In this document: in pieces, positions 29,172 to 38,384 of the stretch | Position numbering within the stretch: position 1 is the stretch's first letter | Layout: each line of letters opens with the position of its first letter | Assembly (NCBI RefSeq): GCF_034347425.1 | Contig: NZ_CP133779.1 | Span: 4,278,001 to 4,342,000, forward strand | Direction: 5' to 3' | Source: Undibacterium sp. CCC3.4 | GTDB lineage: Bacteria; Pseudomonadota; Gammaproteobacteria; Burkholderiales; Burkholderiaceae_D | Length of the DNA: 64,000 nt | Notes under the pieces: generated by a model | Databases searched by the model: none | What the model saw: only the letters and a program-made list of their open reading frames with translations | Told to the model about the DNA's origin: nothing | Translations under genes and position numbers: made by a program

Positions 29172-30302
29172 ATGCTTAATAAAATGCTTAGCCTCACGCT
29201 ACTAATTTTGGTTCTGCCAGCATCCGCAGCCTCGAGCAATCAAACTTGGCAACGGGTGCATATCGGCAGCGGTGGCGGTTACGATTTCCCACTGTATGCC
29301 AACCATGACTTACAGCAGCCACTGCCGTTGGTGCGTGAAGTTATTTTAGTACAACACGGTGTACAGCGTAACGGCGATGATTACTTTGCCGAAGCGATGA
29401 CATTACTGCAGGCAGCCGGACGCAATAACGAGGAAGTGCTGATCATCGCACCGAATTTTCCAGCCAAAGCCGATCTGGCCAAAGGATTTACCGACTTGCC
29501 CTTATGGAGCTCGGCCGGTTGGAGCGGCGGTGACTATGCCGTCTCCGGCAGCGCGTACGAACTCAGTTCCATGCGCGTCTATGATGATTTGCTGACGATG
29601 CTGACGCAAAAAAAACAGTTTCCGGCACTAAAAAAAATCACCGTGGCCGGCCACTCCGGTGGCGGGCAATTGGTACAACGTTATGCCGTGCTCAATCAAG
29701 TCGATGAAACCGTGCGCCAGCACGGTATCGCGCTCAGCTATATCGTCGCCAATCCGTCCTCGTTTTTATACTTTACAGCCGAGCGCCCGAGCGAGCACGG
29801 CTTTGTCAATTATGATACCAGCCTGTGCCCGGCTTACGACCAATATCGCTACGGTATGCAAGCAATGGTAGCGTATGCGCATCAGATCAGCGGCGCGGCA
29901 GCCTTTGAACGCTACCGCCAGCGCAAAGTGACTTACTTAGCCGGCACTGCCGACAATGACCCACAACATCGCGTGCTGGATAAATCCTGCGGGGCCGAAG
30001 CCGAAGGAGCGACGCGTCTGGCACGCGCCCGTAATTATTGGCAATATGAGCAGCATTTGGCTGGTGCACGCAGCTTGGAACAGCATCAGCGCTATGAAGT
30101 CATCGATGTCGGGCATAACCAAAGCAAAATGTTCGGCTCACAGTGTGGCAGCCAATTATTGTTCGGCGTCCCGCGCGCCGACGGTGCCGCCTGTCGCATG
30201 ATCAGCAGCGATAACAACACTAATCAGCAAGCAAGCACAGATCGACCTGCGCAAACCAATACAACGGGTACAATGAGCAACCCTGCCGCCACCCCGCCAT
30301 AA
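29172..30302 (+). CDS. Exported alpha/beta-hydrolase
   Basis: This 376-residue protein has a signal peptide (MLNKMLSLTLLILVLPASAAS). The hydrolase core shows EVILVQHGVQRNGDDYF near the oxyanion strand. The nucleophile elbow is VAGHSGGGQLVQRY with Ser near residue 163, and VIDVGHNQSKMF near residue 310 supplies a candidate catalytic His. The C-terminal ~30 residues are Asn/Thr/Gln/Pro-rich and look disordered. It lies between rcnA and the DedA-rhodanese gene on the same strand. The substrate is unknown. It resembles secreted poly(3-hydroxybutyrate)/feruloyl-type hydrolases only in fold. Confidence 0.78.
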   Translation: MLNKMLSLTLLILVLPASAASSNQTWQRVHIGSGGGYDFPLYANHDLQQPLPLVREVILVQHGVQRNGDDYFAEAMTLLQAAGRNNEEVLIIAPNFPAKADLAKGFTDLPLWSSAGWSGGDYAVSGSAYELSSMRVYDDLLTMLTQKKQFPALKKITVAGHSGGGQLVQRYAVLNQVDETVRQHGIALSYIVANPSSFLYFTAERPSEHGFVNYDTSLCPAYDQYRYGMQAMVAYAHQISGAAAFERYRQRKVTYLAGTADNDPQHRVLDKSCGAEAEGATRLARARNYWQYEQHLAGARSLEQHQRYEVIDVGHNQSKMFGSQCGSQLLFGVPRADGAACRMISSDNNTNQQASTDRPAQTNTTGTMSNPAATPP

Positions 30303-30308
30303 TAATCG

Positions 30309-31244
30309 ATGACTTTCTCCTGGTTCCCTTCCCTGATTTCCACCGATGGCAGCACAATGGTCTTCGCCAATGTATTGCTACAACAATTGGGGCTACCGGT
30401 ACCGGCAGTACCAACTTTGATGCTCAATGCCAGCCGCGCACCAAACTTCGGCACCCTGCTCACGCTGCTGCTGGCCGCGGTCAGCGCCTCGCTGATCGCT
30501 GATTTAATCTGGTTTCAGGCGGGGAAACTGTTCGGTTACAAGGTCTTGACCTTACTGTGCAAACTCTCGATCAACCCGGGATCCTGCGTCAACCAAACGG
30601 AAGCGCGCTTCATTCGTTGGGGCATGTGGTCATTGGTATTCGGTAAATTCATTCCCGGCTTTTCTACCGTCGCACCGCCGGTGGCCGGGGCGCTCGGCAT
30701 GTCGCGCAGTAAATTCTTAATCGCCTCGGCAATCGGTGCCGGCTTATGGGCGGGTTTGGCATTGCTGCTCGGTTACGCTCTGCAGGCACAGATAGCGCTG
30801 GCACTGTTGCTGCTGGCTGAACATGGTATACAAATCGCCGCCATCTTCGGCACTCTCCTGGCGCTGTGGCTTGGTGTTAAATTCTGGCAAAAGAAACGCT
30901 TCGAATACTTGGCTTTGATGCCGCACATCAGCGCCAAGGAATTACAACAATTGTTAGCGTCAGATACCAAACCACGCGTCATCGATTTGCGCAGTTATGC
31001 GCTGATTCGAGAAAGCGGTATTTTTCCCAATGCGCTGGTACGCGAAATGAATCATGTCGGCGATCTGGTCAATGCAATCGGCTTCGATCAAACCATCGTC
31101 ACGCTGTGCGCTTGCCCCGCCGATGCGGCGGCAGTCGATGCCGCACACACGCTCAAAGCGCTTGGTTTCCTCGATGTGCGCCCACTGAGCGGCGGCTTCG
31201 ACAGTTGGCAAGCGTTACAGACCGAAGCGCTTACATCAGCATAG
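30309..31244 (+). CDS. DedA-family membrane protein fused to a C-terminal rhodanese domain
   Basis: Residues 1-200 form a DedA/SNARE-associated (VTT) domain with several membrane segments and the family stretch RWGMWSLVFGKFIPGFSTVAPPVAGALGMSRSKFL. After a final helix and a KKR stop-transfer (about residue 196), the cytoplasmic part (about 205-311) is rhodanese-like: ELQQLLASDTKPRVIDLRSY, the active-site loop LCACPADA with its Cys, and LSGGFDSWQAL at the end. The fusion suggests a link between a lipid- or ion-related membrane transporter and sulfur transfer. It starts 6 bp after the hydrolase gene and stops 3 bp before the convergent ureD stop. Confidence 0.87.
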   Translation: MTFSWFPSLISTDGSTMVFANVLLQQLGLPVPAVPTLMLNASRAPNFGTLLTLLLAAVSASLIADLIWFQAGKLFGYKVLTLLCKLSINPGSCVNQTEARFIRWGMWSLVFGKFIPGFSTVAPPVAGALGMSRSKFLIASAIGAGLWAGLALLLGYALQAQIALALLLLAEHGIQIAAIFGTLLALWLGVKFWQKKRFEYLALMPHISAKELQQLLASDTKPRVIDLRSYALIRESGIFPNALVREMNHVGDLVNAIGFDQTIVTLCACPADAAAVDAAHTLKALGFLDVRPLSGGFDSWQALQTEALTSA

Positions 31245-31247
31245 ACA

Positions 31248-32123
31248 TCAAGTTTGCCAGATACGCGGAACCACCGCCTCACGTCCCATCAAGGCCGGAC
31301 GTAAGTGCTGCCAGACCAACTGCTGCCAAAGACGCGCCGTTTCACTGGAATTTCCGAGATAACGGGCGACAATCACCGATTTCATCTGGCTCACGCCACC
31401 TAAAGCAGTTTCTTCGCGCGCTGCCAGCAGCGCACTGCTTTGCGCCCGCAAAGCCTGCAAGGCAGCAGCGCTGAGCGGGTTGCCGCAACCGAGCACGCTG
31501 GCGCAAACGCTGCGCCCAGCCAAACCCAAAGGACTCTGCATGGCCGCGCCAGCGCCCTCGATACTGCCCTGTTCATGCCAAATCAATTGCTCACCGCGCA
31601 GAATACGACTGCACTGAGTAATCGTACCGGAGGCATAACGTTCGGCCGCAGCACTGCGGCCGAAACAAAAAATATCGCTGCTGATGAAGCTGGCTTGCTC
31701 GTCGAGTTGCACGGTCTGATTCAAGATCACCCGTGCGTCATCGAAAAAAATACTTTCCTGTGGCAACCACTCAAGCTGCGCGCCAGCAGCGACGCGCAGA
31801 GCAATGTCTTGTTGCGAAATCTGGCCATTACTGCGATACCATTTGGCCGCTCCTGGCGTTGTGATCAAGACCCGCGTGTCGGCAGCGACATGAACTTCGG
31901 TCTTGAGCCTGTCACCGCCAACCACACCACCAGGCGGATGAATGATGATGGCATGGCAGACTTCCGATCCTTCCGGGTACAAAGTTTTTTGCACCCGCAA
32001 CGGCCCATGGTGGCGACAATGGGTAAGGCGTGTGCTGGTCGCATCGCGCTGAAAGCCAAGCTGCAAATGAGCTTCCCAATCGGACGAGGTCGGCGCGCGC
32101 GGAAAAACTGGGGGCGAATTCAT
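31248..32123 (-). CDS. ureD: Urease accessory protein UreD (UreH)
   Basis: UreD is the scaffold that binds apo-urease and, with UreF/UreG, inserts nickel. I use ATG 32123 (291 residues); an in-frame ATG 27 bp upstream is possible. Conserved parts are GPLRVQKTLYPEG, HPPGGVVGGDRL, TPGAAKWYRS, and LEWLPQESIFFDDARV followed by CFGRSAAAERYASG. It is displaced from ureA by the rcnR-rcnA-hydrolase-dedA block and from urtE by two effector-like genes, although all urease and urt genes keep the same strand. Confidence 0.95.
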   Translation of the reverse strand: MNSPPVFPRAPTSSDWEAHLQLGFQRDATSTRLTHCRHHGPLRVQKTLYPEGSEVCHAIIIHPPGGVVGGDRLKTEVHVAADTRVLITTPGAAKWYRSNGQISQQDIALRVAAGAQLEWLPQESIFFDDARVILNQTVQLDEQASFISSDIFCFGRSAAAERYASGTITQCSRILRGEQLIWHEQGSIEGAGAAMQSPLGLAGRSVCASVLGCGNPLSAAALQALRAQSSALLAAREETALGGVSQMKSVIVARYLGNSSETARLWQQLVWQHLRPALMGREAVVPRIWQT

Positions 32124-32306
32124 AAAGTTATGTGTTAGCAAAACAAGCAATATACCGCCCTATTGCGCAAAATTCCAGCGGCCTGCGCCTCACTGCCGTG
32201 TCGATCTCGCCCCTTGCTCGATCTGAGCACCCACATAACGCTGCGGCAGCGCTTGGCAGACCTGCACCAGCTAGTGCTCTGGGCGCTGCCATTAATCGCA
32301 ATGCGC

Positions 32307-33458
32307 TCAAAACCAATCGGGAAAAAGCGTCAGAAAATCCGGCCGTTCCCGGCGTATTTCGGCATGCAAGCGCTGCAATTCATTTTGCCTATCCTGTTTC
32401 ACTGCAGGAGAGTCGGCGGTGGCGATTCGATCAACTAACAAAGTATGCGCAAAATACAGTCGAAACAGGAAAAAATTGTTTTCTTCAGCCACACTACGGC
32501 GTTCAATTTTCATCTGAGCCGCATGGACGGCCCGCAAACCATCGATCAAAGGCTGCGGCGCAGAAGATAATTGTTGTAGCGAAAAATGCTGATAAATCCG
32601 GTCATTGGCGGCGCTGATCGTTTTTGCCAGCGCATCATCACCGAGCACATCGTTGACGAACCTCAGTGCAATCAGCCATTCTTCAGCCTGCTGTAATTGC
32701 GCCGGGTCGCCAGGCTGCGCCGTGCTGATCACAGCGAGCAAATGAATACGATATTTCTCTGCCACACTATGCAGCAAAGCCGGATCAGGATCGTGCATGC
32801 CTTGCAGCAGATCGAAATTATATCGACAACTTTCCATATCCTCGCACGCATTCTGATCAAGCTGACTTTGCACGTAATTGCGCACCATCGCATCATGCAA
32901 AAAATTGTACTGCGTTATGTTGCATCCAGCGACCCGAAAAACCGGTATGCGTTCGGCGTACTCACGCATACGCACTATCGATTCATCTAGTTCGGCGCGG
33001 CTTCGTGGGCTCAGATTTATACTCGCAAGCAAACACTCAAGGGTGCGGCGCGCCGTAGTCGAACCACGTGGTGGGCGATCGCTGTTGAGAATGAGGTAAT
33101 TACGGTACTGTTGCGTGCGCTGCGCTGGCGACGGCGCGGCTCGCGTAATGGCAGCCTGCGCCGTCACCCGCGCCGCCAATTGCCAACTAGGCCATAAGCC
33201 CTCGATCTGAACCAAGCGCAGCAGTTCCGGCGATTCTGCCCGGCCATCCAACTGCTCATGTGGCTGCGCCGCCGATGCCAGCGGCGGACTACTGCGATTG
33301 CTCACAGCCACAAGCTGAGCGGCCATATCCTCTTCCGTCGCCGCTGAGGGCGCGGCTGCTAATGGGGCTCCGACTGGGGTACGACTAGAGACTGGCGGTG
33401 CAAATAATAAAGCACGTAAGATCGGTGAACTTGGCGGCGAAGTTGGTACACCATTCAT
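32307..33458 (-). CDS. Putative effector, unknown family member 1 (383 aa)
   Basis: I do not recognise a known domain. The first ~90 residues are Pro/Ser/Ala-rich and look disordered, as in type III secreted proteins. The rest is mainly helical and aligns by eye with the products at 52274 and 59832. Shared blocks are PPRGSTTARRTLECLLASIN with SPRSRAELDES, FLHDAMVRNYVQSQL, a middle region around YRIHLLAV, IYQHFSLQQL, FRLYFAHTLL and the C-terminal LQRLHAEIRRERPDFLTLFP. No signal peptide and no membrane segment are seen. It is divergent from the LRR-NEL ligase gene, with a shared box in the intergenic region. Co-location with an E3-ligase effector suggests, but does not show, that it is secreted. 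Confidence 0.72.
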   Translation of the reverse strand: MNGVPTSPPSSPILRALLFAPPVSSRTPVGAPLAAAPSAATEEDMAAQLVAVSNRSSPPLASAAQPHEQLDGRAESPELLRLVQIEGLWPSWQLAARVTAQAAITRAAPSPAQRTQQYRNYLILNSDRPPRGSTTARRTLECLLASINLSPRSRAELDESIVRMREYAERIPVFRVAGCNITQYNFLHDAMVRNYVQSQLDQNACEDMESCRYNFDLLQGMHDPDPALLHSVAEKYRIHLLAVISTAQPGDPAQLQQAEEWLIALRFVNDVLGDDALAKTISAANDRIYQHFSLQQLSSAPQPLIDGLRAVHAAQMKIERRSVAEENNFFLFRLYFAHTLLVDRIATADSPAVKQDRQNELQRLHAEIRRERPDFLTLFPDWF

Positions 33459-33557
33459 AAATCACTTTCTAAAAAAATGCTCGGCAATATGTTCGTCCCA
33501 CTCACGCTGCAATGATGCGGAGCTCAATCGCGAATCTCGCTCAATTCCCTATTATTG

Positions 33558-33577
33558 ACTTTCAAAATTCGACCATA
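33558..33577. promoter_or_regulatory. Box shared between effector loci, copy 1
   Basis: ACTTTCAAAATTCGACCATA lies between the divergent family-1 gene (100 bp from its start) and the LRR-NEL gene (136 bp from its start). It matches 53491-53510 at 19 of 20 positions and shares a 14-base core with 47660-47673. Intergenic placement at three effector loci suggests a regulatory site, and its regulator is unknown. Confidence 0.5.
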
Positions 33578-33712
33578 ACAACCCGACGAACGGTGCCATA
33601 CCAGCGCGTATTGCGCCTAAAATCTGACCTCTAAGCGGCAGTCTTGCATGCCGCTTTATTTTAAAAAATAACTGGTAACATCGTTTTTTTATTTACTTGA
33701 TACGCCATCGCC

Positions 33713-35722
33713 ATGCCATTTCCCATCCTATCTGAACTGTCACGTTTGTTTTCTTTTTCACTCCGCAGCAACGCCGAGCACGTGCCGAGCAATGCCATGG
33801 AACGCGCTGCCACATGGCAGGCATGGGCCAATGCCGCTGCCGCCGGCAGTGCAGAACAGCGCGACATCGCGCTGGCACGCCTGCTCGATTGCCAACAGCG
33901 TGAACTCGAAACTCTTGATCTATGCGAGCTGGAACTGCGCAGCCTGCCGCCCTTTCTGCCAGAACAATTACAGCGCCTCGAAATCGCCGACAACTTGATC
34001 AGCAAGCTCCCGGACGACTTACCACCGACACTACGCGTACTCATCGCGAGCAACAATCCTTTGACGGCATTACCGAAACAATTGCCCCCGCAATTGGAAC
34101 ACCTGGAAATCGCCGACACACACATCAACACCCTACCCAGCAACTTGCCATCGACCTTGCGCACCCTGATGCTCAACTATTCACCGATACAAGTACTGCC
34201 CGAGGATCTTCCCAGCGGCTTGCAGATTCTGTTCGTCAATGGCACCTTGATACGCCACTTACCGGACGTGCTGCCAGCGGCGCTGCGCATGCTCAAAGTC
34301 GAATATACTTTACTGCGCGAATTGCCGACTCCCTTGCCACCCGAGTTAACCCATCTCGACATTAGCCATACCCGCATCACGCGCTTACCGGTACAACTGC
34401 CCCCCTTACTCGAACTACTCAGGGCCGGACATACCCGTCTGCGACGCCTGCCGCCACTACCGCCCACACTCAACTATCTTGACCTCAGCTACACCCGCAT
34501 CACCCGCCTACCGTCCGATTTTCCGTCGCATCTCAATATCCTCATGGTTGACCATAGCCCTTTACTGAGATTACCTGACCCGCTGCCGCCGAGCTTAGTC
34601 TACCTGTCGGCCAGCCATACCCGCATCAGCGAACTACCGTCCGAATGGCCAGTTGGCTTGGTCTATTTTTACCTACCTGAAAGTCTGGCTAATTCCTACG
34701 AAGACACTGCCGATGTGTCTGAATATAGCCGAGAGCAATTGCACAGCATGCTCTGCGATCTGATTGAAATTTGGTATCCAGCGTCACAACAAGTAGCAGC
34801 GCAAACAGCTTGGGACGCACTCTACACAGAAGATAATGCGGCCGCGTTCATCCACTTTCTGCACGATTTACCCCGTACCATGAACAGCCGCTTACCCTCG
34901 TTCCGCGAATATATGCAAACTTGGCTGACTCAACTGACGCAATCAGCAGCTTTGCGCAGTGAAACATTTTTACTCGCGCACGGGGCCACCGAAAGCTGCG
35001 AAGACCGTCTCGCGCTGACACTGGCACACATGCAGCATTGTCAGATCAAGCATGCCGTACTCGATGGTCAATACGATGCGCAACTGGAGAATTTGGTGTT
35101 ACGCGGTCGCGAACTGTATCGACAGGAAGTACTGGAAAGCTTCGCACATGAAAAAATCATTCAGCAACAAAGACTTAGCGAGGCCGACGGTATGCTGCCG
35201 CATGAGATCGATGAAATCGTGATTCACTTAGCTTATTTGGTGGCCTTGCGCGAAACGCTGGCATTGAATTGTATCGTGCAGGAAATGTACTTCTTCAGCA
35301 TTGCCGGGCTCAGTCAAGATGATCTGGCGGGCGCTGCTGCTGCCGTGCGGCAGAGCGAGAATGCCGGCTTTGCCATGTGGCTGGCCAATTGGGAACCGTG
35401 GCAAAGTGCCATGCAACGCTTAGACGGCGCACAGCATGCGCTGGCACAGGAAAATTTAAGTACACACTTAGAGCAGCATTTTGACGACTTGCTCGAGCAA
35501 AGTCTGCAGACACTGGCTCTAGACCCCGACAGCGCGGCCTATGACAACACCAGGATACGCCTCGGTGCCGAAATCTTACAACGCGAACGCAGCAGGCACA
35601 ATTGGGCCTACACGGTAGAATTTATGCGTCGTCAAAATATGCACTCACTGTTAGCTCCGGCTTGGCCAGAGCAAAATCAGGCGGCCATGCCGCCGCCATT
35701 TATACCGCCAGATGGCGTTTGA
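33713..35722 (+). CDS. IpaH/SspH-like LRR-NEL E3 ubiquitin ligase, candidate type III effector
   Basis: The 669 residues follow the IpaH/SspH/SlrP plan. There is an N-terminal region (about 1-75) with WQAWANAAAAG, and then bacterial-type 20-21-residue LRRs (about 80-320) with repeating LP..LPP.L..L.I....I. The NEL domain covers about 330-640. The catalytic Cys429 sits in ATESCEDRLALT, nearly identical to the IpaH catalytic loop. Later NEL blocks are RGRELYRQEVLESFA, EIDEIVIHLAYLVALRETL, and EMYFFSIAGLSQDDL, with a W..W segment near 570. Such enzymes ubiquitinate eukaryotic host proteins after injection, with the LRR choosing the target. The C-terminus overlaps the convergent urtE stop by 23 bp. 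No strong ribosome-binding site precedes ATG 33713. Confidence 0.93.
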   Translation: MPFPILSELSRLFSFSLRSNAEHVPSNAMERAATWQAWANAAAAGSAEQRDIALARLLDCQQRELETLDLCELELRSLPPFLPEQLQRLEIADNLISKLPDDLPPTLRVLIASNNPLTALPKQLPPQLEHLEIADTHINTLPSNLPSTLRTLMLNYSPIQVLPEDLPSGLQILFVNGTLIRHLPDVLPAALRMLKVEYTLLRELPTPLPPELTHLDISHTRITRLPVQLPPLLELLRAGHTRLRRLPPLPPTLNYLDLSYTRITRLPSDFPSHLNILMVDHSPLLRLPDPLPPSLVYLSASHTRISELPSEWPVGLVYFYLPESLANSYEDTADVSEYSREQLHSMLCDLIEIWYPASQQVAAQTAWDALYTEDNAAAFIHFLHDLPRTMNSRLPSFREYMQTWLTQLTQSAALRSETFLLAHGATESCEDRLALTLAHMQHCQIKHAVLDGQYDAQLENLVLRGRELYRQEVLESFAHEKIIQQQRLSEADGMLPHEIDEIVIHLAYLVALRETLALNCIVQEMYFFSIAGLSQDDLAGAAAAVRQSENAGFAMWLANWEPWQSAMQRLDGAQHALAQENLSTHLEQHFDDLLEQSLQTLALDPDSAAYDNTRIRLGAEILQRERSRHNWAYTVEFMRRQNMHSLLAPAWPEQNQAAMPPPFIPPDGV

Positions 35723-36398
35723 TGTCAGCACCGTCCATCAAGCTTTGGTCGCCGGCTGCCACCACTTCACCGCGTGACAAGATCACAAAATGGTCGGCCA
35801 ATTCGCGTGCGAAATCAAAATACTGCTCACACAGCAATATCGCGATATCGCCGCGCGCGCGCAGCATGGCAATCACGCGGGCGATATCTTTGATGATCGA
35901 TGGCTGTATACCCTCGGTCGGCTCATCAAAAATAATCAGCTCCGGCTCGGCCAGCAAAGCGCGCGCAATCGCCAATTGCTGCTGTTGACCGCCCGATAAA
36001 TCACCACCGCGACGCTGGTGCATCTCTTTCAGAACCGGGAATAATTCATAGACCTCAGCTTTAATGCTGCGCGCCCGTGCGGCCGACAGACTCGCCATAC
36101 CCATCAGTAAGTTTTCTTCCACGGTCAGACGAGCAAATATTTCGCGCCCTTGCGGTACATAGGCGATACCGCGTGCAGCGCGCTGATGCGGTGCCAGCCG
36201 ATTGATATTCTGTCCCTGAAAAATCACTTCCCCCTGCGCCACCGGCAAGACTCCCATCAGGCATTTCAACAAGGTGGTCTTGCCGACGCCATTGCGACCT
36301 AATAATGCCAGGCACTCGCCCTTGTTCAGACTCAGCGAAATTCCCCGTAAAGTGTGGCTGGAGCCGTAATATTGATGTAACTGTTTGACTTCCAACAT
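35700..36398 (-). CDS. urtE: Urea ABC transporter ATP-binding protein UrtE
   Basis: This LivF-like ATPase of 232 residues has Walker A GRNGVGKTT near residue 34, Q-loop region YVPQGREIFARLTVEENLLMG, signature LSGGQQQQLAIARALL, and Walker B LIIFDEPTEGIQPSI. It is the last gene of urtABCDE, 49 bp after urtD. Its 3' end overlaps the LRR-NEL gene by 23 bp. With UrtD it powers urea uptake through UrtB/UrtC. Confidence 0.95.
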   Translation of the reverse strand: MLEVKQLHQYYGSSHTLRGISLSLNKGECLALLGRNGVGKTTLLKCLMGVLPVAQGEVIFQGQNINRLAPHQRAARGIAYVPQGREIFARLTVEENLLMGMASLSAARARSIKAEVYELFPVLKEMHQRRGGDLSGGQQQQLAIARALLAEPELIIFDEPTEGIQPSIIKDIARVIAMLRARGDIAILLCEQYFDFARELADHFVILSRGEVVAAGDQSLMDGADIKRHLAV

Positions 36399-36447
36399 AG
36401 TATCCCTGACTTTTCAAATGATATGCACTCGTTACGCTGCGCGGCCA

Positions 36448-37302
36448 TTACCGACCGAGATACACTTCGATCACCCGCTCATCGGCCTGGACCTGCTGCA
36501 TCGTTCCTTCCGCCAGTACGGCCCCTTCATGCAGCACCGTCACCTTACCCGCTTGCGCGATTTCGGCCACAAAACCCATATCATGTTCGACCACCATCAT
36601 CGAATGCTTGCCGCGCAAATCATTGAGCAATTCTGCCGTGCGCGCCGTTTCCGCATCTGACATACCGGCTACCGGTTCATCGAGCAAAATCAGCTGCGGT
36701 TCTTGTATCAACAGCATGCCGATCTCCAGCCATTGTTTTTGACCATGCGAGAGCAAGCCGGCGCGGCGATCGGCTTGGGTATGCAGTCCTATCAACTCCA
36801 GCGTCGCGGCGATCTGATCACGTTGACTGCTGTTAAGACGAGCGAACAGGGTAGACCAAACTCGCTTATTCATTTTCAGAGACAATTCCAAATTTTCAAA
36901 CACGCTGTGCTGCTCAAACACGGTCGGACGTTGAAATTTTCGACCTATACCGGCATGCGCAATTTCCACTTCGCTCATCGTACTCAAATCAAAAGTTTGA
37001 CCGAAAAATGCCGTACCGGAAGTCGGCCTGGTCTTACCTGTAATGACATCCATCATCGTGGTCTTGCCGGCACCATTAGGGCCGATGATACAGCGCAGCT
37101 CGCCGACCGACATATCGAGGCTCAGATGCTTGATCGCACAAAAGCCATCGAAGGAAACCACGATATCTTCCAAATACAAAATTGCGCCATGACTGGTATC
37201 AAGCCCGACCGGCTTGGTACGCCCATAAGAAACCCCTTGATCACCGGTAGCAGATTCATACTGCTGGCCCGGGCGTAACACTCCGCTCATTACCTCAGTC
37301 AT
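36448..37302 (-). CDS. urtD: Urea ABC transporter ATP-binding protein UrtD
   Basis: ATG 37302 gives 284 residues, overlaps the urtC stop in ATGA and has GGAGG just upstream; longer in-frame starts lie inside urtC. LivG-like motifs are Walker A GPNGAGKTTMMDVITGK, IGRKFQRPTVFEQHSVFENLELSL, signature LSHGQKQWLEIGMLL and Walker B LILLDEPVAGMSD. The branched-chain amino acid/urea ATPase C-terminal tail ends VYLGR, as usual. Confidence 0.95.
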   Translation of the reverse strand: MTEVMSGVLRPGQQYESATGDQGVSYGRTKPVGLDTSHGAILYLEDIVVSFDGFCAIKHLSLDMSVGELRCIIGPNGAGKTTMMDVITGKTRPTSGTAFFGQTFDLSTMSEVEIAHAGIGRKFQRPTVFEQHSVFENLELSLKMNKRVWSTLFARLNSSQRDQIAATLELIGLHTQADRRAGLLSHGQKQWLEIGMLLIQEPQLILLDEPVAGMSDAETARTAELLNDLRGKHSMMVVEHDMGFVAEIAQAGKVTVLHEGAVLAEGTMQQVQADERVIEVYLGR

Positions 37303-38384
37303 GCATCCTCCGGAGTTTTTTTCCATTTTGCGAACAGACCAAGCACACCTGTTTGCATGAATAAAGTCACCAAAATAAACAGCAAGCCCAGCGCATATAG
37401 CCACAACTCAGGAAACGCCGCCGTAAACCAACTCTTCAAGCCATTCACCGTGAAGGCACCGATAATCGGACCGAGCAAAGTACCGCGCCCGCCGACCGCC
37501 GCCCAAATCACCATCTCTATCGAATTTGCCGGTGACATTTCAGAAGGATTGATGATGCCCACTTGCGGCACATACAAAGCCCCGGCTATCCCGCACAGCA
37601 CCGCCGACAGCGTCCAGACGAACAGTTTGAACCATAGCGGGTCGTAGCCGATGAACATCAAGCGGCTTTCGGCATCGCGCACCGCTTGCAAAACACGACC
37701 AAGTTTCGAACGGACGATGGCACGGCAGAGCACTAACACCGCCAGCAATATCACCAGCGTGATCAGGTAGAGTACCGCACGCGTGCCGGGGGCAGTCAGG
37801 CTGTAACCGAGAATGCGTTTGAAATCAGTGAAACCGTTATTCCCACCGAAACCGGTATTATTACGGAAAAACAGCAACATGAAGGCGAAGGTCATGGCCT
37901 GGGTGATGATGGAAAAATACACTCCTTTGATACGCGAGCGAAACGCGAAGTAACCGAACACAAATGCCAACACCCCCGGCACGGCGACCACCAGCAGCAT
38001 GCAATACCAAAAATTGTCGGTCATGGCCCAATACCACGGATAAGTTTTCCAATCGAGGAAGACCATAAAATCAGGCAGCGTGCTTTGATATACGCCATCA
38101 CGGCCGATGGCACGCATCAAGTACATCCCGTGCGCATACGCGCCGAGTGCGAAAAAAACGCCATGACCGAGTGAGAGAATGCCGGCATAACCCCAGACTA
38201 AATCCAGTGCCACGGCCGCCAAGGCATAACACATGAATTTCGCCACCAAGGCGATGGCGTAGGCGGAAATATGCAGCGCATGTCCATCGGGAAAACTCAG
38301 ATTCAACACTGGTAACAAGGCCGCGATCAAAGCACAAACCACGATGGCACACCAAGCCGGACGAGAAAATAACGAGGCAATCAT
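37299..38384 (-). CDS. urtC: Urea ABC transporter permease UrtC
   Basis: This LivM-type inner-membrane permease of 361 residues has about 9-10 hydrophobic segments. Diagnostic UrtC stretches are LDLVWGYAGILSLGHGVFFALGAYAHGMYLMR, FNNTGFGGNNGFTDFK-like NNTGFGGNNGFTDFKRI, and AAVGGRGTLLGPIIGAFTVNGLKSW. Its start overlaps the urtB stop by 4 bp, and its own stop overlaps urtD. It forms the channel with UrtB. Confidence 0.95.
   Translation of the reverse strand: MIASLFSRPAWCAIVVCALIAALLPVLNLSFPDGHALHISAYAIALVAKFMCYALAAVALDLVWGYAGILSLGHGVFFALGAYAHGMYLMRAIGRDGVYQSTLPDFMVFLDWKTYPWYWAMTDNFWYCMLLVVAVPGVLAFVFGYFAFRSRIKGVYFSIITQAMTFAFMLLFFRNNTGFGGNNGFTDFKRILGYSLTAPGTRAVLYLITLVILLAVLVLCRAIVRSKLGRVLQAVRDAESRLMFIGYDPLWFKLFVWTLSAVLCGIAGALYVPQVGIINPSEMSPANSIEMVIWAAVGGRGTLLGPIIGAFTVNGLKSWFTAAFPELWLYALGLLFILVTLFMQTGVLGLFAKWKKTPEDA

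Noticed and set aside
32147..32161. Possible sigma-54 site before ureD
   Set aside because: GG/GC spacing fits, but the -24 block is poor and the leader would be very short.
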